Origin: DASPXK01 sp035637315
GTDB taxonomy: Bacteria; Chloroflexota; UBA6077; JACCZL01
Direction of reading: 5' to 3'
NCBI GenBank assembly: GCA_035637315.1
Contig: DASPXK010000081.1
Coordinates: 1-11,696 of the forward strand
DNA length: 11,696 bases
Of this stretch, positions 1 through 6,717 are shown piece after piece (positions within the stretch are counted from its first letter, which is position 1; each line of letters starts with the position of its first letter). Made by a program: the position numbers and the translations under genes. The notes under the pieces were generated by a model, which had not been told where the DNA came from, made no database searches, and saw only the letters and a program-made list of their open reading frames with translations.

Positions 1-471
1 GGCGACGCGTCCGGCAACTGGCTCTTCCGGGCGCTCTACCGCTCGGGCTTCGCCAACCAGCCCTTCTCGGTCGACCGCGACGATGGGCTCGAACTGCGCG
101 ACGCGTACATCACGGCCGTCGTGCGCTGCGCGCCTCCTCGCAACAAGCCCCTGCCCGTCGAGCTAATCAACTGTCGGCCGTACCTCCACGCCGAGCTCGA
201 CCTGCTGAGCGACCTGCGGGTTGTCGTCTGTCTGGGTCGCATCGCCTTCGACGGCTTCCTGCGAGCCCTCCGCGAGCGCGGCCACCGGCTCCCCCGGCTC
301 ACGTTCGCCCACGGCGCTCGCCACCGGCTCGGGCCAGGCCTGCCCGTCCTGATCGCTTCTTACCACCCGAGTCGCCAGAACACGAACACGGGCCGCCTGA
401 CCGAGCGAATGCTGGACGCCGTCTTCGCCCTCGCGCGCCGGGAGCTCGACAAGACGAGGACTGAGGACTGA
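1..471 (+). CDS. Uracil-DNA glycosylase, family 5 (UDGb-like), 5'-truncated
   Basis: This is the C-terminal 156 residues of a base-excision repair enzyme that removes uracil (in this family also other deaminated bases) from DNA in the cytoplasm. The frame is open from base 1, so the N-terminal part with the first catalytic motif lies outside the window. Visible family signatures are the GDASGNWLFRALYR segment (1-14), YITAVVRCAPPRNKP (36-50), the CLGRIAFDGFL strand-helix (77-87) and the late motif ASYHPSRQNTNTGRLT (119-134) with the HPSxxN core. Cys43 (VRCAPP) and Cys58 (INCRPY) fit two of the four 4Fe-4S ligands known for these UDGs. The last residues (TRTED) and the TGA stop are encoded by the first two units of the heptamer array that follows, so the native C-terminus may have been altered. 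The family call rests on remembered motifs and is strong. Confidence 0.93.
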   Translation, partial: GDASGNWLFRALYRSGFANQPFSVDRDDGLELRDAYITAVVRCAPPRNKPLPVELINCRPYLHAELDLLSDLRVVVCLGRIAFDGFLRALRERGHRLPRLTFAHGARHRLGPGLPVLIASYHPSRQNTNTGRLTERMLDAVFALARRELDKTRTED

Positions 472-550
472 GGACTGAGGACTGAGGACTGGGGGCTGAG
501 GACTGGGGGCTGAGGACTGAGGACTGAGGACTGGGGACTGAGGATTGAGT
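460..550. repeat. Heptamer tandem array ACTGAGG, 13 copies
   Basis: Thirteen consecutive 7-bp units start at 460, 467, 474 and so on to 544. Most read ACTGAGG, with variants ACTGGGG, GCTGAGG and a final ATTGAGT. On the other strand the units read CCTCAGT or CCCCAGT. The latter equals the heptamer of the short tandemly repeated repetitive (STRR) sequences described in heterocystous cyanobacteria. The array starts inside the glycosylase gene and provides its stop codon. The apparent antisense reading frame (repeating SSVLSPQ) is a product of the repeat, not a gene. Confidence 0.95.
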
Positions 551-558
551 CGCCCTTA

Positions 559-685
559 TTGTCATCCCGAGCCCCTCTTGTCATCCCGAGCCCCCTTGTC
601 ATCCCGAGCCCCCTTGTCATCCCGAGCCGCCTTGTCATCCCGAGCCGCCTTGTCATCCTGAGCCCCCTTGTCATCCTGAGCCAAG
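559..685. repeat. 18-bp tandem array (TTGTCATCCCGAGCCCCC), 7 copies
   Basis: Seven units contain the core GTCATCC at 561, 580, 598, 616, 634, 652 and 670. The first interval is 19 bp and the rest are 18 bp. Units vary at CCC/CTG before GAG and at the terminal CCCCC/CCGCC. The last unit runs into a longer motif that resembles a dispersed bacterial repeat, so the array looks like an amplification of the first half of that element. There are no unique spacers, so it is not a CRISPR array. Confidence 0.92.
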
Positions 686-701
686 CGAAGGATCTCATGC
701 G
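670..701. repeat. Dispersed imperfect-palindrome repeat (GTCATCCTGAGC...GCGAAGGATCTC type)
   Basis: After the last 18-bp unit the sequence continues as TCATCCTGAGCCAAGCGAAG and then GATCTCATGCG. ATCCT and AGGAT pair as the outer stem and GC/GC as the inner stem around a short loop, giving an imperfect hairpin. This matches from memory a short dispersed repeat common in Chloroflexota and some other bacteria. Copy number in this genome cannot be judged from one window. Confidence 0.6.
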
Positions 702-871
702 CACCCAGCGGGCACCTGCGCCGGCCCCCGTCGGACGGTAAGGGCTCAGGAGGACCATGCATCCGGCAGCCGCAACAGTTGTGTCGGAGGCCTCCATGCC
801 CGTTCTTTGGCCCCAAACGGCATTTTATTGATGGGAGGACGTTCTCTAAGTAGCGGGAGGGAGCCAAGCTG

Positions 872-3628
872 ATGAGGGACAGGCGGCACCGGGCCATGCG
901 ATCGCTCCATCGAGCCACGCTGCTGGCGCTGCTCGCCTTCGGGCTGGTGCTGGGACCGCGCCCCGCGCCGGTAGTCTACGCCTCGACCTTCACGGTTACG
1001 AACACCAATGACTCCGGACCTGGCTCGCTGCGCCAGGCGATCCTCGACTCCAACGCCAACCCAGGCGCCGACCTGATCGCCTTCAACATCCCCGGCCCCT
1101 GCCCGTGCACCATCCAGCCGCTTAGCGCCCTGCCGACGATCACGGACCCGGCGGTGATCGATGGGACAACTCAACCCGGCTTCGCGGGCTCGCCGATCGT
1201 CGAGCTGAACGGGGCCAGTGCTGGATTTGCCAGCGGCATTGTGATCTCGGCCGGCAGCAGTACCGTCCGCGGGCTCGTGATCAATCGCTTCTACAGTGAT
1301 GGGATTGGGCTGGTCACCGCCGGCGGCAACCGGATCGAGGGCAGCTTCATGGGAACGAACATCGCCGGCACGGCTGCGCTCCCCAACGGCTTTGGGGTAG
1401 GCGTCGCCTCTTCCAACAATACTGTCGGAGGCACGACGACCGCCGCCCGAAACCTCATCTCCGGCAATCAGTCGTTTGGTGTCGATATCTTCCAAGGGCT
1501 CACAGGGAGCCCGGTCACAGGGAACGTCGTGCAGGGCAACTACATCGGTACCGACGTGACCGGCAACATTGCGGTGGCCAACCGTGGCGGCGTGAGCATA
1601 CAGCACTCGGCTAACAACGTCATCGGCGGAACCGCGCCCGGAGCGGGAAACGTGCTCTCGGGAAACCCAGGGTTTGGCGTCCTCATCTTCTTTTCAGAGG
1701 CGACCGGCAACCTTGTCCAGGGGAACTACATCGGGACTAACGCGGCCGGCTCCGCTATCGTCCCCACAGGCCCGGGCCTGCCTGTGGGCATTTTTGTCGA
1801 CGCGCCGAACAACATCCTCGGAGGGACGACGGCGGCGGCGCGAAACGTAATATCAGGCAACACCGCGGCTGGCATCGATCTACTGGGCTCAAGAGCGACA
1901 GGTAATCTGATCCAGGGCAACTACATCGGGACCGACGCGACGGGCACGGTCGGGCTCGGCAACTCTTTCTTCGGGGTGGCGCTGGAGGATGGCGCCAGAA
2001 ACAATGCCATCGGCGGCCCAACGGCCGGGGCACGGAACGTGATCTCGGGTAACAGCGGACCAGGCATCATCCTCGGCTTCCAGTCCAGCGCCAACTCAGT
2101 CCAGGGAAACTATATCGGGACGGACGCCAGTGGGACCGCTGCAGTCCCGAACAGCGGCGATGGCGTCCGCTCCGACTTCGGCGCTACCGGCAACACGAGC
2201 GTGGGGCCGGGCAACGTCATCCGCTTCAACGGTGGGGCCGGGGTCAACGTCGTCACGGGCAGCGGGATCAGCATCCTGTCCAACTCGATCTCCGCTAATG
2301 CGCGGCTGGGCATCGATCTCGGCGACGACGGTGTGACGCCGAACGACGCCTGCGACGCCGACACAGGCCCGAACAACCGCCAGAACTTCCCGGTCCTGGA
2401 CTCGCTCGCCGTCTCGGGCGGGAGCACGACAGTCGGCGGGACGCTCAACAGCACGCCGAACACGACCTTCACCCTCCAGTTCTTCTCGAACAGCGCCGCC
2501 GATCCTTCCGGATTCGGCGAGGGCGAGACGCTGCTCGGCTCGAAGACGGTCACGACGGATGCGAGCTGCAACGGGAGCTTCACGGCGTCGTTCCCGACCG
2601 CCATCCCGAACGGCTCGTTCGTGAGCACGGCGACCGATCCGGGCGGCAACACTTCCGAGTTCAGCCAGGACATCGGCTTTGCCGACCTGTCGATCGCCAA
2701 ATCCGACTCACCCGACCCGGTCCCCGCGGGAGCCAGCCTGACCTACACTCTGACGGCGACGAACGGTGGCCCGACGGCGGCTGTCAACGCCGTACTGAGC
2801 GACCCGTTGCCGGCCGGCCTGCTCTTCCAGTCCATCGCCGCGCCGGGCGGCTGGACCTGCACCACGCCGCCTGTCGGCTCGAACGGGACGGTCAGCTGCG
2901 CCAACCCGTCCTTCTCGGTCGGAAACGCCAGCTTCACCCTCAGCGCCCAGGTGGACCCCGGCACGCAGGGTGGCACGGTGCTGTCCAACACGGCCACGAT
3001 CAGCGCCGGTTCAGCCGATCCCAACCCGGCCAACAACAGCGCCACCCAGACCACCACCGTCAACCCCGGTCCGACAGCCACGCCAACGCCCTCGGCGACC
3101 CCGACCTCGAGCCCTACCCCGACGCCCAGCCCCAGCCCAACGCCCAGTGCGACGGCGACACCCACCCTCCTGCCCGCCGCGACCCCGATCCCGACCGCCA
3201 CCCCAACCCAGACTCTCATCCCCACGGCTACCCCAACCCAGACCCCGACCCCGACCCAGACCGCGACCCAAACTATCACCCCGACGCCTGCGCCGACGGC
3301 CACGCCGACTCCCCTTCCGCCAGACCACGAGAGTGACGAGCCTCGCAGACGACGGCTGACCGAGGAGCAGCGCCAACAGCGCGAGCGGACGAACCGGCTC
3401 GGGCTTGACGACTACCGAACCGAGGGCAACGTGCTGGAGGTACACGCCGAAGCGGAGCCGCCGTACGTGGTGATCGCCAACCGCGACGGGCTGGTGGTGG
3501 TGCGGCTGCTGTGCGGGTCGCGCTGCCCGACGATCCAGGCGGGCGACTACATCCAGGTGGACGGGGTCAAGCAGGACGAGGGGCTTTTCGACGCGGAGAA
3601 CGTCACGGTCGAGCGGGCCGGACGCTAG
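872..3628 (+). CDS. Secreted beta-helix protein with DUF11 domain, Pro/Thr linker and C-terminal OB-like module
   Basis: This 918-residue exported protein has a basic N-terminus followed by a hydrophobic stretch (LLALLAFGLVLGP, about 17-29), with cleavage likely near VYAS (35-38). Residues 39-75 (TFTVTNTNDSGPGSLRQAIL...) form the typical opening of the CSLREA/choice-of-anchor group. Residues about 156-430 hold five repeats of 62-65 residues with NxIGG...ARNVISGN...GNYIGTDxxG, which is a right-handed parallel beta-helix. Residues 604-730 (DLSIAKSDSPDPVPAG..YTLTATNGGP...NPANNSATQTTTV) are a DUF11-type beta-sandwich repeat. Residues 731-817 are a Pro/Thr linker. Residues 818-848 are charged, and 849-918 form a compact beta-rich module with CGSRCPTIQAGDYIQVDG, resembling an OB fold. 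The ATG at 872 has GGGAGGGAG 8 nt upstream; an in-frame ATG at 896 is the alternative. The ligand is unknown; surface binding or adhesion is inference. It converges on the amidohydrolase gene. Confidence 0.9.
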   Translation: MRDRRHRAMRSLHRATLLALLAFGLVLGPRPAPVVYASTFTVTNTNDSGPGSLRQAILDSNANPGADLIAFNIPGPCPCTIQPLSALPTITDPAVIDGTTQPGFAGSPIVELNGASAGFASGIVISAGSSTVRGLVINRFYSDGIGLVTAGGNRIEGSFMGTNIAGTAALPNGFGVGVASSNNTVGGTTTAARNLISGNQSFGVDIFQGLTGSPVTGNVVQGNYIGTDVTGNIAVANRGGVSIQHSANNVIGGTAPGAGNVLSGNPGFGVLIFFSEATGNLVQGNYIGTNAAGSAIVPTGPGLPVGIFVDAPNNILGGTTAAARNVISGNTAAGIDLLGSRATGNLIQGNYIGTDATGTVGLGNSFFGVALEDGARNNAIGGPTAGARNVISGNSGPGIILGFQSSANSVQGNYIGTDASGTAAVPNSGDGVRSDFGATGNTSVGPGNVIRFNGGAGVNVVTGSGISILSNSISANARLGIDLGDDGVTPNDACDADTGPNNRQNFPVLDSLAVSGGSTTVGGTLNSTPNTTFTLQFFSNSAADPSGFGEGETLLGSKTVTTDASCNGSFTASFPTAIPNGSFVSTATDPGGNTSEFSQDIGFADLSIAKSDSPDPVPAGASLTYTLTATNGGPTAAVNAVLSDPLPAGLLFQSIAAPGGWTCTTPPVGSNGTVSCANPSFSVGNASFTLSAQVDPGTQGGTVLSNTATISAGSADPNPANNSATQTTTVNPGPTATPTPSATPTSSPTPTPSPSPTPSATATPTLLPAATPIPTATPTQTLIPTATPTQTPTPTQTATQTITPTPAPTATPTPLPPDHESDEPRRRRLTEEQRQQRERTNRLGLDDYRTEGNVLEVHAEAEPPYVVIANRDGLVVVRLLCGSRCPTIQAGDYIQVDGVKQDEGLFDAENVTVERAGR
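1337..2161 (+). repeat. Coding tandem repeats of the beta-helix (about 190 bp each)
   Basis: This stretch encodes residues 156-430 of the beta-helix protein. The landmark GNYIGTD/N recurs at residues 222, 284, 349 and 412, with a degenerate GSFMGTN copy at 157. The IGG/LGG/VGG landmark recurs near 185, 251, 316 and 380. The spacing is 62-65 residues. DNA copies have diverged, so this is an old protein-level repeat and not a recent expansion. Confidence 0.85.
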
Positions 3629-3672
3629 CTCGCCTGCGCCCCGGGTCACTCGACAGGCATGGGCTCAATCAA

Positions 3673-3715
3673 GGAATGAGACGGAGGAAGGAGGCATGAG
3701 ACGGGCCCTCATTCC
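3673..3715. terminator. Possible bidirectional hairpin between convergent genes
   Basis: GGAATGAG at 3673-3680 is complementary to CTCATTCC at 3708-3715, separated by 27 nt. A smaller alternative pairs ATGAG (3696-3700) with CTCAT (3708-3712). It lies in the 80-bp gap between two converging genes, where termination is expected in both directions. There is no T-run, so a Rho-independent role is uncertain and the complementarity may only reflect heptamer-like units in opposite orientation. Confidence 0.3.
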
Positions 3716-3729
3716 TCATTCCTCATTCC
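3709..3729. repeat. Heptamer array TCATTCC, 3 copies
   Basis: Three exact 7-bp units lie at 3709, 3716 and 3723; on the minus strand they read GGAATGA. The minus-strand amidohydrolase gene reads through the array, gaining the tail MRNEE, and stops at the TGA given by the unit at 3709. Confidence 0.9.
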
Positions 3730-4662
3730 CGGCAACCTCAGCAGTCGCGCGGCGTTTACGCCCAGGATCAGGTCGACCTCGCGCTGCGTGAAGGTCTCGC
3801 CGTGCCGAGCAGCCGTTTCGGGGAGCGCGCGAAGCTGGTCGATCCAGCCGCGTAGGTGCTCGCTCGGGCGGGCGCCCGTTCGGTCGGTCCCAAATAGGAT
3901 GCGATCGATGCCCACCCGGTCTCGCATCAGGAGCATGCTCTTGACCAGCTCGGCCTCATCTTGCCAGCCGTACCAGAGCGAAAGGTCCAGGTAGACGTTC
4001 GGGCGATAGATCGCCAGGCTGATCGCGTCGGCCGCCCAGGCGTGCGGCATGCCCGAGTGGCCCAGGATGACCCGCAGCTCGGGTAGGTCGGCCGTCGGAT
4101 CGTCGATGTAGAGGGGATGGGCGTACTTCGACTTGAGCGGAGGCACCGCGTAGCCGGTGTGGATCAGGACGGGCACGTCTAGCGCCAGGGCGGCCTCGTA
4201 CAGGCGGTAGCAAAGCGGATCGTTCGGGTAGAAGCCGCAGGGCGGGTACAGCTTCAGCCCGATCGCGCCGTGCTCCAGCACGCCCCGGCGAAACAGTTCG
4301 ACGGCGTCTGCTCGGCGCGGGTCGACTCCACAGAACGTGTAGAGGCGGCCCAGATGCTGGCCCGCGATCTCGCCGCAGCGACGGTTCATCTCGTCGATCG
4401 GGATCTGCTGGTCCGGGAAGATGTAGCCGCGGTCCATCGGCATCATGATCGAGACGTCGATCCCCACCTCATCCATCTGGGCGATGCACTTGCTCCCATC
4501 CGGATCGACGATCCCGGCCACCACATCCAGATAGTGCTCCGGCCGCGCTTGCTCGCCGGACCATCTCACCAGCCGCGCCCACAAGCGCGACATCCCTTGC
4601 ACGCACGCGGCCGGATTCCAGTCGAGACCTCCGAAGATATGCATGTGCACGTCGACGATCAT
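3709..4662 (-). CDS. Amidohydrolase family 2 (ACMSD-like TIM-barrel metal-dependent hydrolase/decarboxylase)
   Basis: This is a 317-residue cytoplasmic enzyme of the amidohydrolase_2 (PF04909) type. Members hydrolyse C-N or C-O bonds or decarboxylate aromatic and heterocyclic acids at a single divalent metal. Visible ligand candidates are His6 and His8 (DVHMH), His168 (VLIHTG), His202 (LGHSG) and Asp260 (ILFGTD). Lys137 lies in the typical GLKLYPP strand. The start at 4662 is chosen because GGAG (4670-4673) sits 7 nt upstream and the protein then begins directly with the MIVDVHMH strand. A start at 4722 would add 20 repeat-derived residues. It lies 84 bp downstream of the DppC-type permease on the same strand with no terminator visible between them, so it probably belongs to the TPP-riboswitch operon. 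The substrate is unknown; a thiamin-related compound is inference from context. Residues MRNEE at the C-terminus come from a heptamer array. Confidence 0.9.
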   Translation of the reverse strand: MIVDVHMHIFGGLDWNPAACVQGMSRLWARLVRWSGEQARPEHYLDVVAGIVDPDGSKCIAQMDEVGIDVSIMMPMDRGYIFPDQQIPIDEMNRRCGEIAGQHLGRLYTFCGVDPRRADAVELFRRGVLEHGAIGLKLYPPCGFYPNDPLCYRLYEAALALDVPVLIHTGYAVPPLKSKYAHPLYIDDPTADLPELRVILGHSGMPHAWAADAISLAIYRPNVYLDLSLWYGWQDEAELVKSMLLMRDRVGIDRILFGTDRTGARPSEHLRGWIDQLRALPETAARHGETFTQREVDLILGVNAARLLRLPGMRNEE

Positions 4663-4669
4663 CGTTTTA

Positions 4670-4673
4670 CTCC
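4670..4673 (-). promoter_or_regulatory. Shine-Dalgarno GGAG deciding the amidohydrolase start
   Basis: On the minus strand GGAG is followed by TAAAACG and then ATG at 4662-4660. This spacing of 7 nt supports the shorter start over the upstream in-frame ATG at 4722, which lies in repeat sequence. Confidence 0.7.
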
Positions 4674-4676
4674 AGA

Positions 4677-4704
4677 ACTGAGGACTAAGGACCGAGGACT
4701 GAGA
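4677..4704. repeat. Heptamer array ACTGAGG, 4 degenerate copies
   Basis: Units are ACTGAGG, ACTAAGG, ACCGAGG and ACTGAGA at 4677, 4684, 4691 and 4698. They have the same sequence and orientation on the + strand as the 13-copy array at 460-550. The array lies in the short gap between the DppC-type permease and the amidohydrolase. Confidence 0.88.
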
Positions 4705-4718
4705 GTAGTGCCCTGTTT

Positions 4719-4753
4719 TCATTCTTCATTCTTCACTCTTCATTCTTCATTCC
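4719..4753. repeat. Heptamer array TCATTCT, 5 copies
   Basis: Five units lie at 4719, 4726, 4733 (TCACTCT), 4740 and 4747 (TCATTCC). On the minus strand they read AGAATGA or GGAATGA. The unit at 4747 supplies the TGA stop of the DppC-type permease gene. This is the same family as the array at 3709-3729. Confidence 0.9.
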
Positions 4754-5679
4754 GTCCGCGGGTCCAGCCAGTCACGCAGCCCATCGGCCAACAGGTACAA
4801 GCCGGTTGTGAGGAGTACGATGGCCGCGCCAGGGAAAAACGCGACCCACCACTCGCCCGTCACGACGTTCGTGGCGCCCATGCTGATCATCAGGCCCCAC
4901 TCCGGCGTCGGGATTCGCGCGCCCAGGCCGAGAAAGCCGAGCCCGGCCGCCACCAACAATGCCCAGGCGGCGTTCACGGCGGCGTACGCGATGGCCGAGC
5001 CAAGGCAATTGGGCAGCAGGTGCCGGACGAGGATCCGAAGCTGTCCGCAGCCAAGCGCCCGGGCGGCCTCCACGAACGGCCAGCCGCGGCGCAGCATCAC
5101 CTCAGCTCGCACGAGCCGAGCGTAGTAGGGGATGCCGATCACGGCCATTACCGCGATCACGTTGCGGCTGTCCTGGCCGAGCGCCGCCACTACCGCCATC
5201 GCCAGGATCAGGGTCGGGAACGCCTGGACCATCTCCAACAACCGCATCGCCCACCAGTCCAGCGCGCCGGCCCTGAAACCCATCCCCGCGCCGAGCGCTA
5301 TCCCCAGTCCGGCCGCCATCGCCGTCGCCGCCGCGACGATCCAGAGGTCGACCCTGGTGCCATGCAGGACTCTCGAGAAGACATCCATGCCAAAGCGGTC
5401 GGTCCCGAACGGATGGCCCGCGCCCGGTGCGACGTACGCGTTTTGCGGATCGGTGGCCAGCGGATCGTACGGGGCCAGTGCCGGAGCGAGCAGGGCCACG
5501 AGCCCAAAGAGCCCGACGATGCCCAGTCCGCCCAGCAGCTCGCCGGGCGGGCGTTTGCGACGACGGACCGTCGGTCTCGGCAGGGGCGAGCCGGTCGTTC
5601 TCGGTAGGGGCGAAGCATTCGCGCGCCGGGTCGCCGGCTCCCGAGTACTTTCGCGCGAATGCTTCGCCCCTACCCTCAC
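4747..5679 (-). CDS. DppC/OppC-type ABC transporter permease
   Basis: This is a 310-residue inner-membrane permease that pairs with the DppB-type protein to form the channel of a peptide/nickel/opine-type ABC importer. Hydrophobic segments lie near residues 52-70, 112-133, 154-168, 174-187, 229-251 and 282-298. Family landmarks are LAPYDPLATD (68-77), HPFGTDRFGMDVFSRVLHGTRVDL (89-112) and the EAA coupling loop EAARALGCGQLRILVRHLLPN (204-224), which contacts the ATPase. The start is GTG at 5679: it overlaps the upstream TGA (GTGA) and has GGAGG 6 nt upstream, indicating translational coupling. No ATG lies in frame between it and the first membrane segment. Codons 3-26 are a perfect inverted-repeat element, and the next codons hold a repeated SPLPR motif, so the 40-50 residue basic N-terminal tail is unlike most DppC proteins. 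The stop lies in a heptamer repeat. Confidence 0.92.
   Translation of the reverse strand: MRVGAKHSRESTREPATRRANASPLPRTTGSPLPRPTVRRRKRPPGELLGGLGIVGLFGLVALLAPALAPYDPLATDPQNAYVAPGAGHPFGTDRFGMDVFSRVLHGTRVDLWIVAAATAMAAGLGIALGAGMGFRAGALDWWAMRLLEMVQAFPTLILAMAVVAALGQDSRNVIAVMAVIGIPYYARLVRAEVMLRRGWPFVEAARALGCGQLRILVRHLLPNCLGSAIAYAAVNAAWALLVAAGLGFLGLGARIPTPEWGLMISMGATNVVTGEWWVAFFPGAAIVLLTTGLYLLADGLRDWLDPRTE
5604..5673. repeat. 70-bp palindromic element with perfect 22-bp arms inside the dppC-like gene
   Basis: The arms at 5604-5625 and 5652-5673 are perfect reverse complements, beginning GTAGGGGCGAAGCATTCGCG on the + strand. The 26-nt centre contains GCCGGC flanked by CGGG and CCCG and can add an inner hairpin. 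The element looks like a REP or MITE-type dispersed sequence. It lies wholly in coding sequence, from codon 3 of the permease. Next to it, CTCGGYAGGGGCGA occurs twice (5577-5590 and 5600-5613), perhaps remnants of further copies. Confidence 0.9.
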
Positions 5680-6713
5680 CCCGCCCCTCCGCCCAGCCGA
5701 ATTCGTGGGTCCAGCAGCGCGTACAGGACCTCGACTGTCTGGAAGACAGCCACGTACAACACGCTCGCCAGCAGGACGAAGCCCTGGATCGAGGCGTAGT
5801 CCGATACCTGGATCGCATCCACCACGTAGCGGCCCAGCCCAGGCCACGAGAAGACCGTCTCCACCAGGACCGCGCCGCCCAGGAGGTTGCCGAACAGGGT
5901 CCCGGCCACAGTCAGCGTGGGCAAGAGCGCGTTCCGGAGCGCATGGTGTCCGAGCACGCGGCGCTCCGGTATCCCCATCGCGCGGGCGGTACGGACGTAG
6001 TCGGCGCCGAGGACCTCGAGCATGCTGGCCCGCAGCACTCGCGCGATCGGGCCGAGGATGACGAACCCGAGCGTGACCGCGGGCAGCGCGAGCTGGCCGA
6101 GCGCGGACCAGAAAACGCCGATCTGCCCGGCCAGCAGCGAGTCAACGAGCAGTAGCCCGCTCACGCCCGGGGGCGGCGGCTGGTCCAGTGGCAGGCGCCC
6201 GACCGGGGCGGGGAAGATCCGCACCTGGAAGAACAGGAGATAGACCAGCACCAGACCCAGCCAGAAAGAGGGGACGGCCACGCCGAGCAAGGTCAGCCCG
6301 CGGCCAAGGTAGTCCGGCCAGCGGCCCCTCCACACCGCGGTTATCATCCCCAGCGGGACCGCGACCGCGAGGCCGAGCAGCCCGCTGGTAAGGACCAGCT
6401 CCAACGTGGCCGGGAAGCGCGCGCCCAGATCCGCCAGGACCGGCTGGCCCGTCCGAAACGACCGGCCCAGGTCACCGCGGACGGCGCCACTGAGGTACTT
6501 GAGATACTGGGCCGGCAGGGGCTGGTCCAGGCCCAGACTGGATCTGATCCCGCGGCTCACCTCCTCGCTAGCGTGGGGCCCGGCTAGCAATGCAATCGGG
6601 TCGGCAGGCAGGACCCGCGACACGACGAAGGTGATGGTCAGCACGCCCCAGGCCGCGAACCCCGCTAGCAGCAGCCGCTGGCCAACCAGCCTGGCGGGCC
6701 GCCCTGGAGACAC
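5676..6713 (-). CDS. DppB/OppB-type ABC transporter permease
   Basis: This 345-residue inner-membrane permease is the first channel subunit of a peptide/nickel/opine-type importer. The N-terminal helix (about 13-35, LLLAGFAAWGVLTITFVVSRVLP) is followed by the periplasmic DPIALLAG...LGLDQPLPAQYLKYL (38-74) and GDLGRSF (80-86) motifs typical of DppB. Further membrane segments lie near 103-125, 137-162, 205-223, 267-285 and 311-330. The EAA-type coupling loop is DYVRTARAMGIPERRVLGHHALRNALLP (238-265), and the C-terminal YALLDPRIRLG closes the family pattern. The start is GTG at 6713, 4 nt after the TAG stop of the binding-protein gene, with GAAGG 9 nt upstream. Its TGA overlaps the GTG of the next permease. 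Length and motif order are normal for the family. Confidence 0.95.
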   Translation of the reverse strand: MSPGRPARLVGQRLLLAGFAAWGVLTITFVVSRVLPADPIALLAGPHASEEVSRGIRSSLGLDQPLPAQYLKYLSGAVRGDLGRSFRTGQPVLADLGARFPATLELVLTSGLLGLAVAVPLGMITAVWRGRWPDYLGRGLTLLGVAVPSFWLGLVLVYLLFFQVRIFPAPVGRLPLDQPPPPGVSGLLLVDSLLAGQIGVFWSALGQLALPAVTLGFVILGPIARVLRASMLEVLGADYVRTARAMGIPERRVLGHHALRNALLPTLTVAGTLFGNLLGGAVLVETVFSWPGLGRYVVDAIQVSDYASIQGFVLLASVLYVAVFQTVEVLYALLDPRIRLGGGAG

Positions 6714-6717
6714 CTCG

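Larger units (their letters stand above)
472..871. other. 400-bp gene-free interval
   Basis: The left part (to 701) is occupied by the heptamer and 18-bp arrays. From 702 to about 850 I see no convincing gene, RNA or repeat. A few short reading frames exist on both strands, but they overlap the arrays or lack family similarity and a ribosome binding site. The last bases carry the Shine-Dalgarno stretch GGGAGGGAG (855-863) for the gene that starts at 872. No clear promoter boxes were found for that gene. Confidence 0.6.

Noticed and set aside
460..690. CRISPR array
   Set aside because: Repeats have periods of 7 and 18 bp with no unique spacers and no cas genes nearby.
360..918. Minus-strand proteins with SSVLSPQ or RDDK repeats
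   Set aside because: They are translations of the heptamer and 18-bp arrays, lacking a ribosome binding site and domain content.
2743..3303. Val/Gly-rich minus-strand frame (repeating VGVGVG)
   Set aside because: It is the antisense of the Pro/Thr linker and DUF11 region of the beta-helix gene.
4663..4722. Upstream start for the amidohydrolase at 4722
   Set aside because: The added 20 residues come from heptamer sequence, while GGAG 7 nt before the ATG at 4662 and the direct MIVDVHMH beginning favour the shorter protein.
5680..5847. Longer N-terminus of the DppC-type permease back to 5847
   Set aside because: It overlaps 168 bp of the DppB-type gene with no family similarity. The GTG at 5679 overlapping the TGA with a GGAGG fits standard coupling.
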